From Treponema sp. (GTDB lineage: Bacteria > Spirochaetota > Spirochaetia > Treponematales > Breznakiellaceae), in assembly GCA_031274565.1 (NCBI GenBank), contig JAISPY010000093.1:1-5812 (forward strand): a stretch of 5,812 nt of DNA, written 5' to 3'. How positions within the stretch are numbered: the first letter of the stretch is position 1; the number at the start of each line of letters is the position of its first letter. This document shows, in pieces, positions 1 to 5,710 of this stretch. The notes under the pieces were generated by a model that worked only from the letters and a program-made list of their open reading frames with translations, did no database searches and was not told where the DNA came from. Position numbers and translations under genes: made by a program.

Positions 1-123
1 TTCAGTTTTATTAACAAAATCAAGCAACCTTTCATATTCATCTATTGCAATTAAATCTTGAGAATATTGTTCTGAAAGAATATGTATTAGCCTTTCCTTT
101 TCTTGTTCAATTTCAAAAACCAT
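1..123 (-). CDS. N-terminal fragment of a small charged, SHOCT/DUF1707-like protein (runs off left edge)
   Basis: Reading leftwards from an ATG at 123-121 there is an open frame of 41 codons to the window edge with no stop, so the gene is cut off here. Two ATG codons stand in tandem (126-124 and 123-121). The ribosome binding site AGGAG at 133-129 lies only 2 bases from the first and 5 from the second, so I take the second. The visible peptide is rich in Glu, Lys, Ile and Leu and predicts as helical; it contains the segment IDEYERLLDFVNK. A short helix followed by 'xxEEYExLxxxI' recalls the N-terminal helical hairpin of DUF1707/SHOCT-like regulators and membrane-associated proteins; this is a resemblance by eye, not an assignment. 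Codons are AT-rich, unlike the GC-rich genes to the right. A good promoter sits just upstream, so it is a separate transcription unit. I am fairly sure it is a gene, and unsure of its function. Confidence 0.72.
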   Translation of the reverse strand, partial: MVFEIEQEKERLIHILSEQYSQDLIAIDEYERLLDFVNKTE

Positions 124-139
124 CATTTCTCCTAGCACC

Positions 140-168
140 ACCCTATAGTGCCGTTTTTATTTTGTCAA
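140..168 (-). promoter_or_regulatory. Sigma-70-type promoter of the left-edge gene
   Basis: On the minus strand a perfect -35 box TTGACA (168-163) is followed after 17 bases by TAGGGT (145-140), which keeps the three most conserved -10 positions (T, A and final T). An overlapping alternative -10, TATAGG (147-142), has a 15-base spacer. A run of A/T (180-172) upstream of the -35 could act as an UP element. Transcription would start only about 10 bases before the ATG, giving a very short leader with AGGAG close to the mRNA 5' end. Confidence 0.68.
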
Positions 169-208
169 TCCTTTTTTATAACTTTTTTCGGAATCTTTAC
201 CATGTATC

Positions 209-242
209 AAAAAGACTTACGCTTCGACCCCAAGGGGTGCGT
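209..242 (-). terminator. Weak rho-independent terminator candidate downstream of the giant activase-like gene
   Basis: On the minus strand, ACGC (242-239) pairs with GCGT (222-219). Inside it, ACCC pairs with GGGT around a CTTG loop, and an unpaired CGAA (226-223) interrupts one side. The hairpin is followed by AAGT and then CTTTTT (214-209). The bulge and the four bases between stem and T-run make it imperfect, and it lies about 150 bases beyond the activase stop codon. It is the best terminator-like element between the two genes. Confidence 0.38.
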
Positions 243-390
243 TTGCAATACCTGTAGACACGCCCATAGGAAGTAATCCTCTCTTAATTCGTGGCTCACG
301 GATTGAAAGAGCAAAAAACCCGCGCTGCTCTTGAACTTGAGAGGAAACCCCCGCCTAAAACAACGCGGCCCATGATGGACTGGGAAAAAA
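243..390. other. Non-coding stretch after the giant gene
   Basis: No convincing gene is seen. A 67-codon minus-strand frame (410-207) overlaps the end of the activase-like gene but has no ribosome binding site and an unremarkable product. A 6-bp hairpin can form between AAGAGC (332-327 on the minus strand) and GCTCTT (312-307) around a 14-base loop that contains a T-run; having no T-run after it, it is not a terminator. No tRNA or other RNA gene is recognised. The stretch probably serves as 3' untranslated region of the activase-like mRNA. Confidence 0.5.
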
Positions 391-3300
391 TTACGTTTCA
401 TTTCGGACATCCGGCGGCCCGTCGATAAGCCCTGAAAGGTCCTGATTTCCTTTAAACCTCAGCACGTTGACCATGAAAATATTAAGCTTGTTCACAATGT
501 TGGGGGGAAGCAGGTTACCGTCCACCTCCACCGAGAGTACCGGATAGTTCCGCTCCCGAGCCCAGGGGGTGAACACTCCCTCAATGACCCGACCTATGAG
601 ACAGGCAAAGGGGCTGATGTTCACGATTCCTGAATAGCCGTTTTCCATAGCCGTGGCAGCTACCCCGCTGGAGACCGCGATCTCCGAGTTGAGTTCCAGG
701 TTGACGAAATGCTTCTGGGTGTTCTCCATGATGCGGTGCATGTCGTGGGGCGTTTCCGGGATAAGCCCGGTGGGACCCAGGATGGCAAGCACCTTTTTTT
801 CTATCGAATGTTTCCACCATTCCTCCATTTTCAGCTTCTGGAGGTCCTGCCAGGGCTTGGAAAAGAGCCGCTTGCCCGGCTTGCGGAGCTTGAGGAGTTT
901 CTTGAGGGCGTATTCCCGGACAAAATCGAGGTAGTGAATCCACTCGGCGATCCCCGAGACCTTCACCACAATGCCCCGCTCGCTCAAGAGGTCCGTGAGT
1001 TCCCCTACGGCAAAGTCATCCCGGCGCACGTAGATCTCCCCTACAATGAGCACCTTGGGACAATCCACCAGGGTACGCTTCAGAGGTATTTTCTTAACCG
1101 CTGCGGCGACGTGCTTTAACTCCCGCCAGATCCCTTTGGGGTCATGCTCTACCGCGTCCATGACCCGGCGCCAGGATGTTTCGTAATCCGCCAGGGCCTT
1201 TTTCGGGTTCTCCGCCGTGGCCTTGAGGCTGGTCTGAATATCCTTGAGGTAGTCTGAAAGCACGAAACCCTTCCACATCTCTTGGGCAAAATTCGGTCCC
1301 AGTTCGTTGTAGGAGTTATCCGCAGAAAGGATGAAGACCACCACGTTTTCCAGACGCAGGTCCCGAAAGAGGTTTTCGTAGAACACAAAATACTGCCCTG
1401 TCCGGCAAGGTCCGGTGGTAATGGGGACAAAGAGCAGATACAGTTCCTCTTTACGGTATTTTTCACTGAAGATGAACTGCAACGCGCTGCCCAAGACCAG
1501 GTGGCTCGGGACGCACTCCTTCCCGGAGGCGTGAGCCCGGGCGATCTGGATGGTCTTGTTGGTGGCCACGGGCAATGCTTCGGCGTTGATGTTAAGACTC
1601 CGCACTGCGGCGCCAATGTATTCGGTGGAGATCGCCCCCATATTGGAGAGGAGCACCTTCACCCGCTTATTACCCCGGATAGGCACGGTTTCCCCGGTCT
1701 TATCGTTCTCAAGCCTAAGGTCCTCATCCCCGCCAGAGGCAGCATTGCCCAAAGCAAGCCGCCACCCATTGTGGTAGCGTTCAGCCTCAAGCTCAGTTTT
1801 TTTAGCCCGGTACCCGTCAATGATGTCCAGGAACGCTTCCACCCGGGTGTCCACCCCGGCATCGGCCGAGTGGGAGTCCAGTTCCAGTACCAGGAAGGGC
1901 TTGTGACCCATCACCCATTTGATGTAGTGGAGGATGAAGGAATCCGGGGCGCAGGAGAAGTTGGTGATGTAGGTAATGTAGATAGTATCTTCCTGCTTGA
2001 TGAGATTCGCGGCCTTGACATCCTGCTGTCCATAGTACCAGTACATGTTGGCGAATATCTTTTCATCCTGAAAGGGCAGAATGTCGAACGGTACCACCGA
2101 ATACCCCCGGGTGGTAAACTTCCGGGGGATCCCCATGTTGGCTTCCGGGGTAAACCCGTTGTAGGGCCGGCCGAGGACAGCAATCACCGGCCTCTCGGCG
2201 TTACGGGCCTCCGCAAGGGCCTCTTCACCAAGCCGCTTAAGGGCCGCAAAATACCCCTGCTGTTTTGCCAAGGCCCGCTCAAAGGCCCTTTGAGTTTCCG
2301 CTTCACCGATACCCAAGCGGCGGGTCATTTCCATAAACAGTTCCAGCGCCTTAGCCTCCCCGAATTTAAAGCTCACCACCAGGGGGAGGAACCGTTTCTG
2401 GTCTACATCGGGAAAGGCCTTGGTGATATAATAGGGAAGGGCCTGAGTTATGGGGCAGAAGTTGGCGTGAACATCCTCCTCATAGCTGGGCATGTCCCGG
2501 AAATGGGGAAGGAACACGTAGTCCGCGCCCTTATCCAAGCAGTCCTGGACCGCGCCATGGGCAATCTCCGCAGGGAAGCAGTAGGTTGATTCTGCTCGAG
2601 CCACCCCCGCGTGGGCCACCTCGGTGGATAAGAAGGTTTTAATCCCCAATTCATAGAAAAACCAGGAGTAGAGGGGATACAGGGTGTGCACTGAAAAGGC
2701 CCGGGGGATGCCGATGGTATAATCACGGGTATACGTGACGGGGGAGCCGGAACCTTCCGCTGCCTCACCCTGGCCTTTGATCCGGGCCGCAGGGGCAGCG
2801 AATTCTTCGAAGAGCAACTGCTGCCGTTTCTCCACATAATCCAAAACCGGCACATCCTTCAGGACTTTGCGCATGTTGGTGTACTTATTGCAGCGGCCTC
2901 CGAACATATACTGGTGGCCGTTGACCTTGAGCACCTGGATGGGACAGCGGTTATCGCAGGCGTGACAGGTAAACACCCGCTCATAACCGATTTCCCTGGT
3001 CAAAAGCCCTCCTAAATCCAGGGCTTTTTCTTGGAGCAGCCCTTCCGCGTGTTTACGTTTTGCCAGGAGCGCTACCCCAAAACAACCCATGAGTTCCGGA
3101 GCAGGGGGTACCAGGATTTCCTTGTTCAGCATCATGGCAAAAGCCAGGGGAATCGCCCCGTTTTTGGCAACTCCTCCCTGGAGGAAGACCTTGGTCCCGA
3201 TGGTACGGTTCCCCACCACCCGGTTTAGGTAGTTTGCCACAATAGAATAGACGATCCCCGCGGTGATGTTTTCCTTGGTGGCTCCCTGCTGGACCGCCTT

Positions 3301-4734
3301 GCGAATATCTGAATTGATGAAGGCCGAACAGTGTTCGCCGAACTTGAGGGGAGCATCCCCCTGGAGGGCTATGGGACCTATATCCGCAGCCGCATGGATG
3401 GAAAGGTCCCCGGAAGCGGATTCTTCCAGGAAGGATCCGGTACCTGCGGAGCATGCCTCGTTCATCGCATAATCAATGGGTACCCCGTTTTTGAGGAACA
3501 CGTACTTGGCGTCCTGGCCGCCAATCTCGAAGATGGTTTCTACCCCCGGATCAAAATAGGTGGTCCCCACCGCATGGGCGATGATCTCGTTGTACACCCC
3601 CGGGGTCTCGAGAAACACCCCCAGGATTTCCCGGGAGGAACCGGTAGTAGCCAGGAGGCGGATATCCGCCTCCTGGTTCCCGGTATCCGCAAGAATTTTA
3701 TCCCGGATGATACGCAGACATTCCTTGAGCGCCTTAACCGGATCCCCGTGGGTACGTCCATAGTGGCTCGCCACGATCTCATCGGTTTCCGCATCCACCA
3801 GACAGACTTTGGTGGTGGTAGAACCGCCGTCTACGCCGAGGATGTAACGCCTACCTGCTTGTACCGTGCCGCTGCTCTTTTCGAAGGTCTTCACCTTATG
3901 CTGCCAGTCCTTGAGGGATCCCAGGCTGCCAAAACGGATGGCATTGGGTTTAAGGAGCTGGTTCACCGGCGGAAGCGGACTTCCGGAACGGGTGGCCACT
4001 ATTGCAGCGCCGAAGGCCTCGAAGACCGGCGCGGTTTCCGGGATAATCACGGTAAGGCTGGGAGCTTGTTCCCGGATAAACCGGATGATATGGCGGTTGA
4101 GGGTAATCCCCCCCACCAGGACCACCCGGCCGGAATGTATCTTGGCGCGTTTGAGGAAATCAATGACCTTGACCGCCATCACCGCTGAAAGGGAGAGTAC
4201 GATATCGTTTTTCGTGGCCTCTCGTTTGTTGAGCCTATGGGTACAGTCGCTCTTCATGAACACCGAACACCGGGTAGACAGGGCATAGACCGTGGCGTCA
4301 TCCGGCACCTGGTTGATATCTTCCAGCTTCATGTCCATCCGGGCAAGCTGCTGTTTGAGGAATTCTCCGGTCCCGGAGGCGCACTTGTTCCCGGAGAAGT
4401 TGTTGATGATCCGGCCTTCCGCATTGAGAGAATAGACCACCAGGTCCTCTCCGCCCATACTTACCACCGCATCGGCTTTAAGCGACAAAGCTTTGAGGGC
4501 GGCCTCTACACAGAGCGGCTCCACGGTGCCTGCAGCGTCAAACATGAACCGGCCTTCGTTACCGGTTACCAGGGTTGGCGTTCCCAGAGGAACCATTCCC
4601 TCAGCCAGGAGTTTGCGTACCGCAGCCCCGAAGTCGCCTTCATGGGGAGTAACCGCACTCCAGCGTACCTGACCATTCTCAACCAGAACCATTTTTAAGC
4701 TGGTAGATCCAATATTTATTCCTAAGGACTGCAT
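391..4734 (-). CDS. Giant fused acyl-CoA dehydratase activase-related protein: two BadF/HgdC-type ATPase domains, DUF2229 and dehydratase-like C-terminal half
   Basis: The product is 1447 aa and cytoplasmic (no signal peptide or membrane segments). The ATG at 4734 is chosen over the in-frame TTG at 4746 because AGAGG (4743-4739) lies 4 bases before it. Residues 1-250 form ATPase domain 1 (GINIGSTSLK at 5-14, GGED at 94-97, C118 in KCASGTGEF, C156 in RCSVF, LVGG at 206-209). Residues 297-560 form ATPase domain 2 (VDGGSTTTK at 301-309, EIGGQD at 403-408, C428 in ACSAGTG, C469 in HCSAF, LQGG at 518-521). The cysteines match those that bind the bridging [4Fe-4S] cluster in HgdC. Next come C590-x2-C593-x3-C597-x17-C615, a DUF2229 region (about 673-890; C719 in YCFPAE, C760 in CPITQ), SCAPDSF at 927-933, and a C-terminal part with C1074, C1110 and C1378. 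In known activases, ATP hydrolysis drives low-potential electron transfer to a 2-hydroxyacyl-CoA dehydratase or benzoyl-CoA reductase. Proteins of this size are widespread in anaerobes and their substrate is unknown. Domain 1 has N7 and S92 where acidic residues are expected. No separate dehydratase genes lie in the window. Confidence 0.93.
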   Translation of the reverse strand: MQSLGINIGSTSLKMVLVENGQVRWSAVTPHEGDFGAAVRKLLAEGMVPLGTPTLVTGNEGRFMFDAAGTVEPLCVEAALKALSLKADAVVSMGGEDLVVYSLNAEGRIINNFSGNKCASGTGEFLKQQLARMDMKLEDINQVPDDATVYALSTRCSVFMKSDCTHRLNKREATKNDIVLSLSAVMAVKVIDFLKRAKIHSGRVVLVGGITLNRHIIRFIREQAPSLTVIIPETAPVFEAFGAAIVATRSGSPLPPVNQLLKPNAIRFGSLGSLKDWQHKVKTFEKSSGTVQAGRRYILGVDGGSTTTKVCLVDAETDEIVASHYGRTHGDPVKALKECLRIIRDKILADTGNQEADIRLLATTGSSREILGVFLETPGVYNEIIAHAVGTTYFDPGVETIFEIGGQDAKYVFLKNGVPIDYAMNEACSAGTGSFLEESASGDLSIHAAADIGPIALQGDAPLKFGEHCSAFINSDIRKAVQQGATKENITAGIVYSIVANYLNRVVGNRTIGTKVFLQGGVAKNGAIPLAFAMMLNKEILVPPAPELMGCFGVALLAKRKHAEGLLQEKALDLGGLLTREIGYERVFTCHACDNRCPIQVLKVNGHQYMFGGRCNKYTNMRKVLKDVPVLDYVEKRQQLLFEEFAAPAARIKGQGEAAEGSGSPVTYTRDYTIGIPRAFSVHTLYPLYSWFFYELGIKTFLSTEVAHAGVARAESTYCFPAEIAHGAVQDCLDKGADYVFLPHFRDMPSYEEDVHANFCPITQALPYYITKAFPDVDQKRFLPLVVSFKFGEAKALELFMEMTRRLGIGEAETQRAFERALAKQQGYFAALKRLGEEALAEARNAERPVIAVLGRPYNGFTPEANMGIPRKFTTRGYSVVPFDILPFQDEKIFANMYWYYGQQDVKAANLIKQEDTIYITYITNFSCAPDSFILHYIKWVMGHKPFLVLELDSHSADAGVDTRVEAFLDIIDGYRAKKTELEAERYHNGWRLALGNAASGGDEDLRLENDKTGETVPIRGNKRVKVLLSNMGAISTEYIGAAVRSLNINAEALPVATNKTIQIARAHASGKECVPSHLVLGSALQFIFSEKYRKEELYLLFVPITTGPCRTGQYFVFYENLFRDLRLENVVVFILSADNSYNELGPNFAQEMWKGFVLSDYLKDIQTSLKATAENPKKALADYETSWRRVMDAVEHDPKGIWRELKHVAAAVKKIPLKRTLVDCPKVLIVGEIYVRRDDFAVGELTDLLSERGIVVKVSGIAEWIHYLDFVREYALKKLLKLRKPGKRLFSKPWQDLQKLKMEEWWKHSIEKKVLAILGPTGLIPETPHDMHRIMENTQKHFVNLELNSEIAVSSGVAATAMENGYSGIVNISPFACLIGRVIEGVFTPWARERNYPVLSVEVDGNLLPPNIVNKLNIFMVNVLRFKGNQDLSGLIDGPPDVRNET

Positions 4735-4738
4735 AGTA

Positions 4739-4743
4739 CCTCT
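4739..4743 (-). promoter_or_regulatory. Ribosome binding site that fixes the start of the activase-like gene
   Basis: AGAGG on the minus strand stands 4 bases before the ATG at 4734-4732. The alternative in-frame TTG at 4746-4744 lies upstream of this site and has only a T-rich stretch before it, so the shorter 1447-residue product is preferred. Confidence 0.65.
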
Positions 4744-4820
4744 CAAAAAACTCGTTAAAAAATATCATTACCCTAAAACCCACATCGTATCGAGGTTTTA
4801 TCTGGTAGGTTTCAAGGTCA

Positions 4821-4829
4821 TGTATAGCA
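4821..4829 (-). promoter_or_regulatory. Tentative extended -10 promoter element for the activase-like gene
   Basis: TGC-TATACA on the minus strand (4829-4821) resembles an extended -10 element, with no recognisable -35 box at 16-18 bases. It would give a leader of roughly 80 bases. Another partial signal, TTGAAA (4815-4810), has no good -10 at 16-18 bases. The leader also holds two runs of six T (4762-4757 and 4750-4745) just before the ribosome binding site. The gene must be transcribed from somewhere in this 190-base gap or by read-through from the HIT gene, and I cannot decide which. Confidence 0.25.
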
Positions 4830-4869
4830 TGAGATATAAGCGCCCCTGAAGCCTAGGGGCTTCTCATGC
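4827..4869. other. Large imperfect inverted repeat/hairpin between the HIT gene and the activase-like gene
   Basis: GCATGAGA (4827-4834) is matched by TCTCATGC (4862-4869), 8 bp. Inside it, GCCCCT (4842-4847) pairs with AGGGGC (4855-4860) around a 7-base loop, GAAGCCT. The two stems are separated by an asymmetric internal loop of 7 bases on one side and 1 on the other; pairing AAG with CTT can shrink this to two small bulges. Neither strand has a T-run directly after the stem, so it is not a standard rho-independent terminator. It could be a 3' end stabiliser or weak terminator for the HIT mRNA, an operator next to the tentative -10 element, or a dispersed small repeat. Confidence 0.6.
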
Positions 4870-4924
4870 TCTCGGTAGTTTGTTCCGTATGGTATCCTCG
4901 CTCAAGCTCAAACCGGTACCAGCC

Positions 4925-5269
4925 TCACCCCGGGGGCCACCCCAAGGGCCTGCCTCCAATCACATGGATATGGAGGTGATCCACGGTTTGACCTCCGTCA
5001 GATTTACAATTAATCACAAACCGGGCGCCTTTTTCCGCGCACCCTTGTTCAACCGCCAGCGCTTGCGCTTTATGGAGCATCCTTCCAACCAGGAGGCTGT
5101 CTGCTGGTTCCAGTTCCATGATAGTGGGGATATGCTTTTTAGGGATTACCAGGAAATGAACCGGCCCTTGGGGGGACACATCACGGAAAGCCAGGATTTC
5201 ATCATCCTCATAGAGTTTCTGAGCCGGTATTTCCCCTGAAGCGATGTTACAAAAAATGCAGTCACTCAT
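4925..5269 (-). CDS. HIT-family (HINT-like) nucleotide-binding hydrolase
   Basis: The 114-residue product is a full-length, cytoplasmic member of the histidine triad family, whose HINT branch hydrolyses nucleoside phosphoramidates and adenylated lysine. The signature HLHIHV lies at 98-103, with H98, H100 and H102; by analogy with HINT1 the middle one, H100, is the nucleophile. The family phrases are all present: CIFCNI at the N-terminus (C4 and C7), FLVIPKKH at 39-46, GGQTV at 92-96, and the tail WPPG. C4, C7, H46 and H98 could form the zinc site found in many bacterial HIT proteins. The ATG at 5269 gives the usual family N-terminus. No Shine-Dalgarno sequence precedes it (the bases before it are CCCCCAAGT), and a promoter ends 9 bases upstream, so translation is probably leaderless. 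Its role here is likely housekeeping, with no visible link to the activase-like gene downstream beyond orientation. Confidence 0.95.
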   Translation of the reverse strand: MSDCIFCNIASGEIPAQKLYEDDEILAFRDVSPQGPVHFLVIPKKHIPTIMELEPADSLLVGRMLHKAQALAVEQGCAEKGARFVINCKSDGGQTVDHLHIHVIGGRPLGWPPG

Positions 5270-5278
5270 ACTTGGGGG

Positions 5279-5306
5279 AGTATACCATACTGCTAAAAAA
5301 TTGCAA
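5279..5306 (-). promoter_or_regulatory. Promoter of the HIT gene, giving a leaderless or near-leaderless mRNA
   Basis: On the minus strand, TTGCAA (5306-5301) is a four-of-six -35 box. After 16 bases comes TATACT (5284-5279), a five-of-six -10 box preceded by TGG, the extended -10 motif. Only 9 bases separate the -10 from the ATG at 5269, so transcription should begin within a few bases of the start codon. This agrees with the lack of a ribosome binding site. The -35 box coincides with the 3' arm of the terminator of the preceding gene. Confidence 0.65.
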
Positions 5307-5329
5307 GCGCCTATCGTCGGAGGGCTTGC
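5295..5329 (-). terminator. Rho-independent terminator of the thioesterase/FMN-binding lipoprotein unit
   Basis: On the minus strand, GCAAGC (5329-5324) pairs with GCTTGC (5308-5303), extended by CC/GG with one bulged C, around a loop of about 10 bases. It is followed by AA and six T (5300-5295). The 5' arm lies inside the last codons of the FMN-binding protein gene, and its stop codon TAG (5313-5311) falls in the loop and upper-stem region. Confidence 0.75.
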
Positions 5330-5694
5330 CGCAGGGCATCATCGATGGCCGCAAGGAAACCCCGGCTTGATTCAGTAGCCCCGGATACGGCATCCAGATC
5401 CGTAGTATTCGACTCTAAAACCGCTTCCCCCAGGGCTTCCATGGCCGCGCCTCCTACCAAGGGATCATCCTGATGGTCCAGGATGGCAATATCCAGGATA
5501 CGCAGGGAATTTCTGCTTTCCCCAGACTGGACCTGTACTGAAACATGGATAGTTCCCCGGTATCCATCCCCACGGCCTTCATAGACCCCTCGTTCAACGG
5601 GAACAGTCTGAGTTGTACCGCTCAAACACCCTCCTGCAGCCATGAGGGAAGCCCCCACGTAGCCCAAAAGAGCAATCCGTCCTATCCAGCGCAT
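5311..5694 (-). CDS. FMN-binding domain lipoprotein (small, single domain)
   Basis: The 127-residue product begins with a short basic and hydrophobic leader (MRWIGRIALLGYVG) ending in AAGGC. C23 is thus a likely lipidated cysteine, with a loose lipobox of the kind seen in spirochaetes. Residues about 35-121 form an FMN_bind domain like those of RnfG and NqrC: GVYEGRGDGYRG at 36-47, then DAVSGAT at 101-107. The latter fits the Dxx(S/T)GAT motif at which ApbE attaches FMN, making T107 the predicted acceptor. The protein would carry a covalent flavin outside the cytoplasmic membrane and act in electron transfer; partners are not visible here. The ATG at 5694 is preferred because GGAGG lies 3 bases upstream. 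The longer frame back to 5805 runs over the end of a different, better supported gene. Sixteen bases separate the two genes, which suggests one operon. A terminator follows directly. Confidence 0.88.
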   Translation of the reverse strand: MRWIGRIALLGYVGASLMAAGGCLSGTTQTVPVERGVYEGRGDGYRGTIHVSVQVQSGESRNSLRILDIAILDHQDDPLVGGAAMEALGEAVLESNTTDLDAVSGATESSRGFLAAIDDALRQALRR

Positions 5695-5697
5695 ACT

Positions 5698-5702
5698 CCT
5701 CC
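5698..5702 (-). promoter_or_regulatory. Ribosome binding site that fixes the start of the FMN-binding lipoprotein
   Basis: The minus strand reads GGGAGGAG immediately before the start. GGAGG at 5702-5698 is 3 bases from the ATG at 5694-5692, a slightly short but strong site. It lies in the 16-base gap after the stop codon of the upstream thioesterase gene, which supports a coupled two-gene unit. Confidence 0.7.
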
Positions 5703-5710
5703 CGTCGGAC

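Noticed and set aside
45..257. 70-codon plus-strand frame with a hydrophobic stretch
   Set aside because: It is antisense to the left-edge gene and its promoter. The hydrophobic look comes from reading AT-rich Glu/Lys codons in reverse.
307..332. Hairpin AAGAGC/GCTCTT with a T-run in the loop, considered as a terminator
   Set aside because: The T-run is inside the loop and not after the stem, so it does not fit a rho-independent terminator on either strand.
207..410. 67-codon minus-strand frame overlapping the stop of the activase-like gene
   Set aside because: No Shine-Dalgarno sequence stands before either ATG, the peptide is not recognisable, and it runs into the terminator candidate.
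1282..2589. 435-codon open frame on the plus strand, antisense to the activase-like gene
   Set aside because: It lies wholly within a gene with unmistakable domains on the other strand. Its peptide has no recognisable motif and is rich in Gly, Pro, His and Val, as expected from reading GC-rich codons backwards.
3331..4188. 285-codon plus-strand open frame
   Set aside because: It is antisense to the ATPase domains, has no family resemblance and no ribosome binding site, and is a shadow of the real frame.
4735..4924. Possible riboswitch in the leader of the activase-like gene
   Set aside because: No conserved core of a riboswitch class I know (TPP, cobalamin, c-di-GMP, FMN) could be recognised; only the hairpin at 4827-4869 is clear.
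4880..5239. 119-codon plus-strand frame over the HIT gene
   Set aside because: The minus-strand frame carries the complete histidine triad signature, and this one shows nothing recognisable.
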